Part shown: positions 1-8,501 of the stretch, piece after piece
How positions within the stretch are numbered: position 1 is the stretch's first letter
Layout: every line of letters begins with the position of its first letter
Source of the DNA: Acetitomaculum ruminis DSM 5522
GTDB lineage: Bacteria; Bacillota; Clostridia; Lachnospirales; Lachnospiraceae
NCBI RefSeq assembly: GCF_900112085.1
Contig: NZ_FOJY01000009.1
Coordinates: forward strand, 62,001-126,000
Length of the DNA: 64,000 nucleotides
Direction: 5' to 3'
The notes under the pieces: model-generated
The model's input: only the letters and a program-made list of their open reading frames with translations
What the model was told of the DNA's origin: nothing
Databases searched by the model: none
Program-made: the position numbers and the translations under genes

Positions 1-740
1 TATTCCAGCATTTTAATCTTTTAATGCAGAAAAATGTTGTAGATAATATTTGTTTTCCACTTTTAATTTCCGGTTACAGTAAAAAAGATGCGAAAAAAAG
101 AGCTTACGAGCTATTAAAAATTGTAGATTTAGACGAAAAAGCCACTTCCTATCCGGCACAATTATCCGGTGGACAAAAACAAAGGGTGGCAATAGCAAGG
201 GCTCTGGCTTCAAATCCAAAGATTCTTCTTTGCGATGAAGCTACCAGTGCTTTAGATCCTCAGACAACCCAGTCTATTTTGGCTTTACTTAAGCAGATAA
301 ACAAGGAATATGGTATTACTATTGTAATTATAACCCATGAGATGGATGTTATTCAGCAGATTTGTTCTCATGTTGCAATATTAGATCATGGTAATCTGGT
401 GGAGACAGGAAGTGTCACTGAAATATTCACATCTCCAAAGACTAAAGAGGCGAAAAGACTTATTTATAACGGGGATACCAGAGTCGAGGAAATGAAGGGA
501 AAGAGATGTATAAGAATCGTCTTTTCTGAAAATTCTTCATTTGAGCCGGTTATAGCCAATATGATTTTAGAATGTAAGGCTCCGGTAAATATCCTTCTTG
601 CAGATACAAGAGATATAGGTGGAAGGGCAGCAGGAGAAATGATTCTTCAATTGCCTCAGGATGAGGAAACTGCCAATAAAATGATTGAATATCTAAAATC
701 CAGAAAGCTTGCTGTGGAGGAGGTAAAAGATTATGTTTGA
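1..740 (+). CDS. metN: Methionine ABC importer ATP-binding protein MetN (5' end cut by window edge)
   Basis: ATPase of the D/L-methionine importer, working on the inner membrane face with MetI. The frame is open to the left edge and reads FQHFNLL, the usual Q-loop region of MetN, so the Walker A part lies outside the window. Visible are the ABC signature LSGGQKQR, Walker B ILLCDEATSALD, the H-loop ITHEMD, and a C-terminal NIL domain of about 75 residues, which in this family senses methionine. It overlaps metI by 8 bases, indicating translational coupling. The ATG at 24 is internal and is not the real start. Confidence 0.95.
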   Translation, partial: FQHFNLLMQKNVVDNICFPLLISGYSKKDAKKRAYELLKIVDLDEKATSYPAQLSGGQKQRVAIARALASNPKILLCDEATSALDPQTTQSILALLKQINKEYGITIVIITHEMDVIQQICSHVAILDHGNLVETGSVTEIFTSPKTKEAKRLIYNGDTRVEEMKGKRCIRIVFSENSSFEPVIANMILECKAPVNILLADTRDIGGRAAGEMILQLPQDEETANKMIEYLKSRKLAVEEVKDYV

Positions 741-1398
741 TAGTACAACTATATCTATGATAGGACAGGGTACTTTAGATACCTTATATATGACAATTGT
801 ATCTACCGTGATGGGTTATGTTTTGGGAATTCCCTTAGGAATTGCCCTGACAGTTACAGATTCTACAGGTTTAAGGCCTAATTCGGTAATATATAAAATT
901 TTAGATCTTATAACAAATATATTAAGAAGTGTGCCGTTTCTGATTTTATTGGTGCTGGTATCACCTCTTACAAAACTTATTGTGGGAAAAAGTTATGGTT
1001 CTTCAGCAACTATAGTTCCCCTGGTGATTTCAGCAGCACCTTTTATAGGAAGAATGGTGGAATCTTCTCTTAAGGAAGTAGATAATGGAGTAATAGAAGC
1101 TGCAAAAAGCATGGGGGCTTCTACGGTTACCATTATAAGAAGAGTGCTTTTGGTAGAAGCAAGAACTTCTCTTTTAATAGGAATGACCATTGCTTTTGGA
1201 ACCATTCTTGGTTATTCAGCCATGGCAGGAACCCTTGGAGGTGGTGGACTTGGAGATATTGCCATAAGATACGGCTATTACAGATATGAAGCGGATATTA
1301 TGGTAGTGACCACTTTCCTTTTGGTAATTCTTGTAATGGTTATGCAGAATTTGGGAATGAAATTATCTAAGGTTATTGATAAAAGGTTAATTAATTAG
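733..1398 (+). CDS. metI: Methionine ABC importer permease MetI
   Basis: Membrane permease of the methionine importer, 221 residues as is usual for the family, with about five hydrophobic helices. The EAA loop that docks onto MetN is visible as EAAKSMGAS near residues 118-126. It starts inside the end of metN and is followed after about 50 bases by the substrate-binding lipoprotein, so the order is metN-metI-metQ. The family assignment is firm from length, EAA loop and neighbours. Confidence 0.96.
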   Translation: MFDSTTISMIGQGTLDTLYMTIVSTVMGYVLGIPLGIALTVTDSTGLRPNSVIYKILDLITNILRSVPFLILLVLVSPLTKLIVGKSYGSSATIVPLVISAAPFIGRMVESSLKEVDNGVIEAAKSMGASTVTIIRRVLLVEARTSLLIGMTIAFGTILGYSAMAGTLGGGGLGDIAIRYGYYRYEADIMVVTTFLLVILVMVMQNLGMKLSKVIDKRLIN

Positions 1399-1447
1399 AA
1401 AATTACACCGGAAAAGTGTATTTATAAAAAAGGAAGGAGACTTTATT

Positions 1448-2314
1448 ATGAAAAAAAGATTTTTTGCCTTAATTGCAATAGCTGCAATGGCAATAGGAGT
1501 AACCACTGCTTGTGGAGCAGGAAATGATGCTAAAAATCAGACATCCACAAATGAAAAAAGTGAATCGGATGAAAAGAAAGCTATAACTGTGGCAGCTTCC
1601 GAAACACCACATGCAGAAATTCTTGAACAGGCTAAAGAAATTTTAGCAAAGGATGGCTGGGATCTTCAGGTAACCGTATTTTCTGATTATGTTCAGCCAA
1701 ACATGGTAGTTGACAGTGGAGAATTTGATGCAAATTATTTCCAGCACCAGCCATATCTTGATTCATTTAATGAAGAAAAGAATACAAAACTTGTTAGTGT
1801 AGGAAAGATACACTATGAGCCTTTTGGTATCTATGGCGGAACCAAGAAAAGCCTTGATGAAATAGCTGACGGAGACAGCATCGCAGTTCCAAACGATACC
1901 ACAAATGAAGCAAGAGCACTTCTTTTGTTACAGGATAACGGAATCATTGAATTGGCAGAAGATGCAGGATTAAATGCTACAAAAAGTGATATCACAAAGT
2001 ACAATTATGATGTTGAAATTGTAGAATTAGAGGCAGCGCAGGTACCTAAGGTTATTGATGAAACCGCTTATGTGGTATTAAATGGAAACTATGCTCTTGA
2101 AGCAGGACTTTCAGTGGCTAAAGATGCACTGGCTTATGAATCAGCAGAGTCAGATGCAGCTGAAACCTATGCAAATATCATTACCGTAAAAAAAGGTAAC
2201 GAAGACAACGAAGGAGTAAAAGCTCTTGTAGATGTTTTAAAATCAGAAGAAATTCAGTCATGGATTGAAAAAAATTATGACGGAGCAGTTCTTCCATATA
2301 CTGCAGATAAATAA
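1448..2314 (+). CDS. metQ: Methionine-binding lipoprotein MetQ (NLPA family)
   Basis: Extracellular binding protein that delivers methionine to MetNI. It has a lipoprotein signal peptide with lipobox VTTAC, so Cys22 should be lipidated. The mature protein reads as NLPA/MetQ: SETPHAEIL near the start, FDANYFQHQPYLD in the middle and VVLNGNYALEAGL near residue 220. A good ribosome site (AAGGAAGGAGA) precedes the ATG. A strong terminator follows, closing the met operon. Confidence 0.96.
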   Translation: MKKRFFALIAIAAMAIGVTTACGAGNDAKNQTSTNEKSESDEKKAITVAASETPHAEILEQAKEILAKDGWDLQVTVFSDYVQPNMVVDSGEFDANYFQHQPYLDSFNEEKNTKLVSVGKIHYEPFGIYGGTKKSLDEIADGDSIAVPNDTTNEARALLLLQDNGIIELAEDAGLNATKSDITKYNYDVEIVELEAAQVPKVIDETAYVVLNGNYALEAGLSVAKDALAYESAESDAAETYANIITVKKGNEDNEGVKALVDVLKSEEIQSWIEKNYDGAVLPYTADK

Positions 2315-2334
2315 TTATTAATAACAGTTAATGC

Positions 2335-2375
2335 AATACCCCATAGCCCAATAGCGGGTTTTTGGGGTATTTTTA
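2335..2375 (+). terminator. Intrinsic terminator of metNIQ
   Basis: AATACCCC (2335-2342) pairs with GGGGTATT (2364-2371), with an inner CCC/GGG pairing and a T-run after the stem. Confidence 0.9.
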
Positions 2376-2471
2376 TCGATAAAAAAGCCCTGGTTAAAGT
2401 CGCTTTACAAAGAGATAAAAGAAAACTATTATAGTAGGTAGAAGAAAAATATATCAAAAGAGGAAAAGAAT

Positions 2472-3539
2472 ATGTATAACTATTGTCCAAATTGTGGAAG
2501 AAAAATTATAGCAGGAGAGCCGTGTGTTTGCACATTGCCAAATTACTCTGAAAATGAAAGCACACCGGATAATGAAACATTAACAAATAACAGTAATGTT
2601 GAAAATAATGTTAATACTTATGTCGATAATATAAACACGAATGTGAACTCCGGTGTTTTTGTGGAAAATACTCAGGAAACTGTTAATTCAGAACCGGAAA
2701 AACTGACAGGATATGATAATTTAGTAAATCTTGAAAAAAGCACTACCGGCTATGAAAATGCATCAAATGTGATGCCGGATTCAAATGCGGTAAACCAGGA
2801 AAACTTTTTTATCAATAATAATGAAGTAAATGCACAAAATGTTCGTCAGGACAATGCCTTTACCAGAATGCTTAAAATATTTATAGAAGTTTTAAAGGCG
2901 CCTGTTTCCGAAGGAAAAACCTTCACTGCTTTTGGTGGAAATTTACAGGCTTTGGGATTTATTCTCTTTCAGGCGATTTTAACTGGAATATTTGCTGTAG
3001 TTGTGGAATACAAGGTTGGAACAGTGTTAAAAAGCTTTTTTGGTAGCTATTTAAACTATACCAATATAAATATTCCATTTGTCAGGGTATTTTTTATTAC
3101 TGTCTTAATGTCAGTGTTATTTACACTTTTACTGGCAGGATTGATATTAATAGCATCTCTTCTTACGGGGAACAATGGAAATTACAGGATGATGCTTTGT
3201 ATTCTGGCTACAAAAAGTATAGTGGTTACACCTCTTATATTATTTGCAACCCTGGTAGCAATATTTAACATTAACTTTGGAATGGGATTATTTTATGTGG
3301 GAAATTTACTGACTATTATGTTAATAGCAATGCTGATGCCGGTTAAAGACAGTAAATCATCCAACTTTTTACCCCTTGTACTCACTATAGCCTTTATATT
3401 ATATTCCATCATTACATCTGTTATCTCAATATCCCTGATAAGTGCCTACAGTCCGGTAGACTTTAATGATATTTATAATATATTAAGCGATTTCTTAAGT
3501 GAATACATGTACGGAGGATATGAAGATTTCATTTATTGA
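2472..3539 (+). CDS. Zinc-ribbon protein with Yip1-like membrane domain, function unknown
   Basis: 355 residues. The N-terminus carries a short zinc ribbon (Cys5, Cys8, Cys18, Cys20, CPNCG type). An Asn/Glu/Ser-rich, probably disordered linker runs to about residue 130. The C-terminal half has five or so hydrophobic helices with the general look of Yip1/YIP-family membrane domains. The ribosome site AAGAGGAAA precedes the ATG. Similar zinc-ribbon plus polytopic membrane proteins are common in Clostridia without known function. The Yip1 comparison is an inference from topology, not a recognised signature. Confidence 0.7.
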   Translation: MYNYCPNCGRKIIAGEPCVCTLPNYSENESTPDNETLTNNSNVENNVNTYVDNINTNVNSGVFVENTQETVNSEPEKLTGYDNLVNLEKSTTGYENASNVMPDSNAVNQENFFINNNEVNAQNVRQDNAFTRMLKIFIEVLKAPVSEGKTFTAFGGNLQALGFILFQAILTGIFAVVVEYKVGTVLKSFFGSYLNYTNINIPFVRVFFITVLMSVLFTLLLAGLILIASLLTGNNGNYRMMLCILATKSIVVTPLILFATLVAIFNINFGMGLFYVGNLLTIMLIAMLMPVKDSKSSNFLPLVLTIAFILYSIITSVISISLISAYSPVDFNDIYNILSDFLSEYMYGGYEDFIY

Positions 3540-3566
3540 TAAAAAGTCTGTTTGGAGGAATGAAGT

Positions 3567-4103
3567 ATGAACAAAGATAGACTTATACAAAATGTAATTG
3601 ATCAGATTAAAGAAGGCCAGTTAAAACTGGGATATGCAAGAGAAACGGTAAGACTATATTACCCTTTAAGTTCTCTAAATGCCATTCTTGGCACAGATTT
3701 TAAAGATATATCCCAGGCTTTGGATGCCTTAAAAGAAATTAATGTAGGATATGTGGAAGTGGGAAAATTAGGCTTTTCACAACATGAAGACAGAATAGAG
3801 ATAAGTGTTTCTCCGGAAGGCGTGGAATATGTACACGAAGAAGTGGGAGAGCCTGCCTTTTTAGCTGACATGATAAAACTTTTTTCCACTAAACATGCCT
3901 GTACAATAGAGGATGTAAAAGAAATTTTTAAAAGATACAGTAAGAATTTTACCTGTAAAAAGATGACTGGTGAGGATTTTGATTATGTACTGTATTTTGA
4001 TGACCCATCAATAGATGAGTATTATTATTGCATTAAATCAGAGATGGGACACAGCATATATCACAGATTTTCAAAAGAAGATTATAAATTATTGTGGGCA
4101 TAA
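3567..4103 (+). CDS. DUF3877-like hypothetical protein
   Basis: 178 residues, soluble, no signal peptide. The N-terminus (QIKEGQLKLGYARETVRLYYPL) resembles the DUF3877 family of Clostridia, recalled from memory and not verified. The C-terminal part is rich in Tyr/Asp (DEYYYCIKSEMGHSIYHRF), which could form a small mixed domain. It lies 27 bases after the zinc-ribbon gene with its own GGAGG site, so the two are probably cotranscribed, and a strong terminator follows. No function can be assigned. Confidence 0.65.
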   Translation: MNKDRLIQNVIDQIKEGQLKLGYARETVRLYYPLSSLNAILGTDFKDISQALDALKEINVGYVEVGKLGFSQHEDRIEISVSPEGVEYVHEEVGEPAFLADMIKLFSTKHACTIEDVKEIFKRYSKNFTCKKMTGEDFDYVLYFDDPSIDEYYYCIKSEMGHSIYHRFSKEDYKLLWA

Positions 4104-4109
4104 AATGAA

Positions 4110-4142
4110 AAGCCCCCGGTTATAGGAGGACCGGGGGTTTTC
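4110..4142 (+). terminator. Intrinsic terminator after the DUF3877-like gene
   Basis: GC-rich perfect stem CCCCCGGT (4113-4120) / ACCGGGGG (4130-4137) with flanking A and T runs. Confidence 0.93.
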
Positions 4143-4145
4143 TAA

Positions 4146-4297
4146 TATAATAAGTAAAAGTAAAAAAGTTTAGCAAATTCAAAGCGTCAGAAGAAGGTCA
4201 CAATACTGTGGTACCATCTTCCTAGAACCTAAGTATATTGTCATACATAAATGTGAGAGAAATATGATAAAGGCTGATATTTAAGCCTTTTTTTTTG
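4146..4297 (+). ncRNA. Candidate small RNA with its own terminator
   Basis: The 451-bp gap 4104-4554 holds no convincing gene. A TATAAT box lies at 4146-4151 (no clear -35). Downstream is a long imperfect hairpin, 4190-4198 against 4213-4221 with one mismatch, enclosing CACA/TGTG. The unit ends in an intrinsic terminator: AAAGGCT (4269-4275) / AGCCTTT (4284-4290) followed by about nine T. The layout looks like an independent transcript of about 140 nt. It matches no RNA class I recognise. The strand follows from the T-run. Confidence 0.45.
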
Positions 4298-4445
4298 TGG
4301 CTTTAATATTAAATTTATATAATTTTAAATTGATAATTGTGTAAAGATATTATTAAGAAGCAACTTAATAAATTTAGAAAAAAATTATTTTTGATAAAAA
4401 ATGAAACTTATTTCCTATTTTGACCTAAAAGTATATTTGCAGGGA

Positions 4446-4498
4446 AATACCTCCAAAAGTACAACGAAAAATGGAGTGACAGTACTCTTGGAGGTATT
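4446..4498. repeat. Long inverted repeat (16 of 17 bp) downstream of nadA
   Basis: Arms 4446-4462 and 4482-4498 pair at 16 of 17 positions around a 19-base loop. It lies 57 bases beyond the nadA stop codon on the minus strand. It may act as a 3' stabilising stem or weak terminator for nadA, but no long T-run follows on that strand. It could also be a small palindromic repeat element. Confidence 0.6.
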
Positions 4499-4554
4499 GG
4501 ATAAAAAAGTTAATTGTTCAAAAAGGTGCAATATTAATATTTTAAATGAATATA

Positions 4555-5475
4555 TTATTCACCTAATTCCAGCATTTTATTTATGCATCCCAAGGCTTTA
4601 ACACGAACATCCTCTGAAATATCTATTTCTTCACCGCTGTTTCTTTTTACGCAGTTATAGACATCGGCTAAAGTTGTAAGTTTCATATTGTGACAGACGC
4701 AGTCTTTGGAAAGAGGATAAAACATTTTGTCCGGACATTGAAACTGAAGATGTTGTATTATACTGTTTTCCGTACCAATGATAAACTCTTTAGCATCAGA
4801 ATTGATAGCATAAGACATTATGCCGGTAGTACTTCCAACATAGTCAGCTTCATTTGAAACTTCAGGGAGACACTCGGGATGCACTAAAAGCAAGGCATCT
4901 GGATGAAGATTTCTTGCCTTTTTAACATTTTTAAGAGACATTCTAAGGTGAGTAGGACATCCGCCATGAACAAATTTAAAATCTTTTTCAGGAACTTCTT
5001 TCGCTACCCAGGCGCCCAGATTACAATCAGGGACAAATAAAATTTTGTCATTATCTATATTTTTAATGATTTTAACTGCAGAAGATGAAGTTACACAAAC
5101 ATCACATAAGGTCTTTAAGGCTGCTGTGGTATTTATATAACAGACTGTAGTAAAATCAGGATTATTGGCCTGTAAAGATTCAAGTAATTCTGTATCCAAC
5201 TGTTCCGCCATAGGACAACCGGCCTGAGGATGGGATAAAAACACCCTTTTTTCAGGAGATAGCATCTTAACGGTTTCTGCCATAAAACGCACTCCGCACA
5301 TAAGAACATTTTTTTGAGGAGCTTTGGCAGCTTGTAAACTTAATCCGTAGGAATCACCGGTGTAATCAGCTACTTCAAGTATATCCTGACTCTGATAGGC
5401 ATGTGCCAGAATACAGAAGTCATTTTCTTTTTTTAATCGCAGAATTTCCTTCTGCATTTCCCCTATGGTCATCAT
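4555..5475 (-). CDS. nadA: Quinolinate synthase NadA
   Basis: Fe-S enzyme condensing iminoaspartate with dihydroxyacetone phosphate to quinolinate, the second step of NAD synthesis. The three family cysteines that bind the 4Fe-4S cluster are seen in MCGVRFMAET, VHPECLPEV and VCHNMKL. A TTG lies further upstream at 5484, but it sits almost on the ribosome site; the ATG at 5475 is about 11 bases from AAGGA and is preferred, giving 306 residues. It is divergent from nadB and shares an operator region with it. Confidence 0.95.
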   Translation of the reverse strand: MMTIGEMQKEILRLKKENDFCILAHAYQSQDILEVADYTGDSYGLSLQAAKAPQKNVLMCGVRFMAETVKMLSPEKRVFLSHPQAGCPMAEQLDTELLESLQANNPDFTTVCYINTTAALKTLCDVCVTSSSAVKIIKNIDNDKILFVPDCNLGAWVAKEVPEKDFKFVHGGCPTHLRMSLKNVKKARNLHPDALLLVHPECLPEVSNEADYVGSTTGIMSYAINSDAKEFIIGTENSIIQHLQFQCPDKMFYPLSKDCVCHNMKLTTLADVYNCVKRNSGEEIDISEDVRVKALGCINKMLELGE

Positions 5476-5539
5476 AAAATACAAAATCCTTTCTCGTAAA
5501 AAATGTTGGAAAACAGCTTATTTCCAACTGTTGAGCACA

Positions 5540-5572
5540 ATTATAGCTTAAGAAACTTTACATGTCAAGACA
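5540..5572 (-). promoter_or_regulatory. nadA promoter with overlapping NiaR-like operator
   Basis: On the minus strand a perfect -35 TTGACA (5568-5563) is spaced 17 bases from a perfect -10 TATAAT (5545-5540). The -35 lies inside TGTCTTGACATGTAA (5572-5558), which resembles the NiaR box core TGTCTTGACA as I recall it. NiaR bound here should block RNA polymerase when nicotinate is plentiful. Confidence 0.75.
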
Positions 5573-5580
5573 ATAATGTT

Positions 5581-5619
5581 TACAGGTGTCTTGTCAGGTG
5601 CAATTTATTATGTTATAGT
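5581..5619 (+). promoter_or_regulatory. nadB-nadC-niaR promoter with overlapping NiaR-like operator
   Basis: On the plus strand -35 TTGTCA (5591-5596) and -10 TATAGT (5614-5619) are 17 bases apart. The -35 is embedded in ACAGGTGTCTTGTCAGGTG (5582-5600), a second copy of the NiaR-like box. The geometry mirrors that of the nadA side. Confidence 0.72.
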
Positions 5620-5666
5620 TAGCACAAATAAAAAACCGAATAATTTAGCGGGAAAGAAGGGATATT

Positions 5667-6992
5667 GTGAAAACAGATGTATTAATTGTGGGAGCAGGCT
5701 GTGCAGGATTGTATTGTGCCTTAAAAATTTCAAAAGACAAACACATAACGGTTATCACAAAATCAGATGTTGAAGAAAGCGATTCTTTTCTTGCACAGGG
5801 GGGTATGTGCATGTTAAGAGGAGAATATGATTTTGAAAGTTACTTTGAAGATACCATGAGAGCCGGACACTACGAAAATGATGAGGAATCTGTAAAAATA
5901 ATGATTCGTTCATCCCAGTCCATAGTAAGGGATTTATTGGAATTTGGGGTTGATTTCAATAAAGATAAATCAGGAAAACTAGCCTTTACAAAAGAAGGAG
6001 CCCATAGAGAAAAAAGAATTTTATATCACAAAGACATTACCGGAAAGGAAATTACCGGCAGGCTTTATGAAGAAGCAAAAAAAAGGGGAAATATAGAAAT
6101 TCTTACCCATACAACTATGGTGGATCTTATTTCAAAAAATAATGAATGTTTCGGTGCAATAGTAAAAAAAGCTGATGGCCATACAGAGGAAATTCTGGCA
6201 GGATGTAGTGTACTTGCCTGTGGAGGAATAGGGGGACTTTTTGATCACTCCACCAATTACAGACATCTTACGGGAGACGGGCTTGCAGCAGCCATTGAAC
6301 ACGGCATAGAATTAAAAGATGTTAATTATATTCAAATTCATCCAACTACCCTTTATACAAAGGATAATAAGGACAGAAGTTTTCTTATTTCTGAATCTGT
6401 AAGGGGTGAGGGGGCAAAACTTTACGATAAAAATATGAACAGATTTGTAGATGAACTGTTGCCAAGAGACTTGCTGACAAAGGCCATTTATGAGCAGATG
6501 AAAAAAGACGGCACAGAATTTGTATGGGAAGATTTAAGGACAATTCCAAGGGAAGAACTTATAAATCATTTTCCTAATATAGTAGCAAAATGTCAGGAAA
6601 TGGGTTATGACGTATTTAATGAATGTATTCCGGTGGTTCCGGCACAGCATTATTTTATGGGAGGAATAAAGGTAGACCACCAAAGTAAGACCTCCATGGA
6701 AAAACTTTATGCCATAGGGGAAACTGCCTGTAATGGTGTACATGGCAAAAACCGTCTTGCCAGTAATTCTCTTCTTGAAAGCCTTGTTTTTGCGGCAAGA
6801 GCAGCAGCTGAAATAAGTCTTTTTTACGAAAATGAAAAGGCTGAAGAGAATTTTATTAAAAATATTAATCTTTCAATGTATGAAGACTATGACAGCATTT
6901 CAAAGAAAAATGCCAGACTTGTACTGGAAGAAATCAGAAAAGAAGACATAAAAGCAGAAATTGTGAGAATGAAGCATAAAACAACGGCTTAA
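5667..6992 (+). CDS. nadB: L-aspartate oxidase NadB (short form)
   Basis: FAD enzyme oxidising L-aspartate to iminoaspartate, feeding NadA. It starts with GTG after GAAAGAAGGG. The FAD Rossmann motif VLIVGAGCAGLYCA is at the N-terminus, followed by SFLAQGGM, IHPTTLY, SVRGEGAKLYD and RLASNSLLES, all typical of NadB. At 441 residues it is well short of the roughly 510-540 of E. coli-type NadB; the loss is in the C-terminal helical domain. The reading frame is clean, so this looks like a natural short form rather than a frameshift. Confidence 0.93.
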   Translation: MKTDVLIVGAGCAGLYCALKISKDKHITVITKSDVEESDSFLAQGGMCMLRGEYDFESYFEDTMRAGHYENDEESVKIMIRSSQSIVRDLLEFGVDFNKDKSGKLAFTKEGAHREKRILYHKDITGKEITGRLYEEAKKRGNIEILTHTTMVDLISKNNECFGAIVKKADGHTEEILAGCSVLACGGIGGLFDHSTNYRHLTGDGLAAAIEHGIELKDVNYIQIHPTTLYTKDNKDRSFLISESVRGEGAKLYDKNMNRFVDELLPRDLLTKAIYEQMKKDGTEFVWEDLRTIPREELINHFPNIVAKCQEMGYDVFNECIPVVPAQHYFMGGIKVDHQSKTSMEKLYAIGETACNGVHGKNRLASNSLLESLVFAARAAAEISLFYENEKAEENFIKNINLSMYEDYDSISKKNARLVLEEIRKEDIKAEIVRMKHKTTA

Positions 6993-7049
6993 AAACACAT
7001 GTCTTTACTAATTATTACATAACAATTATAATAGACGGGAGAGAAAATT

Positions 7050-7904
7050 ATGTATGATGAAGTAACCTTAAAACTTAATGCAGATCCATTGATTTTAAGT
7101 GCTTTAAGAGAGGATATCAGTAGTGAGGATGTATCTACAAACTGTGTTATGCCTCAAAAAAAACAGGGTGAAGTGGAGCTTATCTGCAAAGAAGATGGAA
7201 TCATTTGCGGTCTTGGTGTTTTTAAAAGAGTTTTTGAACTTTTAGATGAAAATACGGAATTTGAATTTTATGTAAATGATGGCGATAAGGTTAAAAAAGG
7301 CCAGCTTATGGCTAAGATAAGGGGAGACATAAAGGTTTTATTAAGTGGTGAAAGAACAGCGCTTAATTATCTTCAAAGAATGAGCGGTATCGCTACATAT
7401 ACCAATGAAACGGCATCTATACTTAAAGACAGTAAATTAAAGCTTTTAGATACGAGAAAAACCACTCCTAACAACAGGCTGTTTGAAAAATATGCCGTTA
7501 GAATCGGAGGAGGAAATAATCACCGTTACAACCTTTCGGATGGAGTTATGTTAAAAGACAATCACATCGCGGCAGCAGGCGGAGTAAAAAAAGCCATAGA
7601 AATGGCAAGGGAATATGCTCCTTTTGTCAGAAAAATCGAGGTGGAAGTTGAAAACCTTGACATGGTAAAAGAGGCGGTTTTGGCAGGGGCTGACATTATA
7701 ATGCTGGATAATATGTCTCATGAACAAATGAAAGAGGCTATAAATATTATCGATAAAAAGGCCGAGATAGAAGTTTCAGGTAATGTAACAAGAGAAAATA
7801 TTAAAAAACTAATAGATCTGGGAGTTGACTATGTTTCCAGCGGAGCCTTGACACATTCGGCACCTATACTGGATATATCATTAAAAAATCTTCACCAGAT
7901 TTAG
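7050..7904 (+). CDS. nadC: Nicotinate-nucleotide pyrophosphorylase (carboxylating) NadC
   Basis: Converts quinolinate and PRPP to nicotinate mononucleotide. 284 residues, normal length. The family core is plain: SGERTALNYLQRMSG, DTRKTTPNNR, GGGNNHRYNLSDGVMLKDNH and a C-terminal VSSGALTHSAPILD. It lies between nadB and the regulator niaR, whose ribosome site overlaps the nadC stop codon. This completes aspartate-to-NaMN synthesis inside the window. Confidence 0.97.
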   Translation: MYDEVTLKLNADPLILSALREDISSEDVSTNCVMPQKKQGEVELICKEDGIICGLGVFKRVFELLDENTEFEFYVNDGDKVKKGQLMAKIRGDIKVLLSGERTALNYLQRMSGIATYTNETASILKDSKLKLLDTRKTTPNNRLFEKYAVRIGGGNNHRYNLSDGVMLKDNHIAAAGGVKKAIEMAREYAPFVRKIEVEVENLDMVKEAVLAGADIIMLDNMSHEQMKEAINIIDKKAEIEVSGNVTRENIKKLIDLGVDYVSSGALTHSAPILDISLKNLHQI

Positions 7905-7913
7905 GGAGTAATA

Positions 7914-8453
7914 TTGAAGATGAAGGGAAAAGAAAGAAGAAATCAGATATTAAAAAAGTTATCAGATTCGTCAAAACCGGTTTCAGGTACTGAGTTAGCC
8001 AGGGAGTTTGGCGTAAGCAGACAGGTTATTGTGCAGGATATTGCACTTTTGCGGGCAAATGGATGCGAAATCTTTTCCACAAATTTAGGATATGTATTAA
8101 ATGCTTTCACAGGTACACAAAGAGTATTTAAGGTCCATCATACAGAAGAAGAAACAGAAGAAGAGCTTAATCTCATAGTGGATTATGGTGGTATAGTAAA
8201 AGATGTTTTTGTATATCACAAGGCATATGGGGTTATTCGTGGTGAATTAAATATAAAGTCAAGAGCAGATGTACAGGCATATATAGAAACCATGAAATCA
8301 GGAAGGTCTTCTTTACTTATGAATGTAACAGATGGTTATCACTATCATACGGTAAGCGCTGAAAATGAAGGAATACTTGAACATATTTTTCAGGCTCTTG
8401 GAAAAAGAAATTTTCTTGCGGATTTACAGGATTATGAACCTGTAGAATTTTGA
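7914..8453 (+). CDS. niaR: NAD biosynthesis repressor NiaR (HTH_11 + 3H domain)
   Basis: Nicotinate-responsive repressor of the YrxA/NiaR family. An N-terminal winged HTH (residues about 8-60, ELAREFGVSRQVIVQDI) is followed by a 3H ligand-binding domain with the expected histidines in VHHTEEE, VYHKAYG and GYHYHT. 179 residues. It is last in the nadB-nadC-niaR operon, so it probably controls itself and nadA through the two operators at 5.55-5.62 kb. The start may be TTG at 7914 (5 bases from GGGAG) or ATG at 7920. Confidence 0.95.
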   Translation: MKMKGKERRNQILKKLSDSSKPVSGTELAREFGVSRQVIVQDIALLRANGCEIFSTNLGYVLNAFTGTQRVFKVHHTEEETEEELNLIVDYGGIVKDVFVYHKAYGVIRGELNIKSRADVQAYIETMKSGRSSLLMNVTDGYHYHTVSAENEGILEHIFQALGKRNFLADLQDYEPVEF

Positions 8454-8501
8454 TGGTGAAATAAAAAATACAGCTTTATAAGCATTTGTGAGAGGAAAAC
8501 A

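Noticed and set aside
4207-4215. TGTGGTACC resembling a T-box antiterminator motif
   Set aside because: GGTACC is a short palindrome and the surrounding GGGTGGNACCGCG context and specifier stem are missing; no aminoacyl or amino-acid gene follows on the plus strand.
4401-4601. 66-codon open frame overlapping the nadA 3' end
   Set aside because: No ribosome site, runs antisense into nadA and covers a palindrome; likely chance.
5576-5773. 65-codon open frame covering the nadB promoter and start
   Set aside because: It overlaps the clear nadB start in another frame and spans the promoter boxes.
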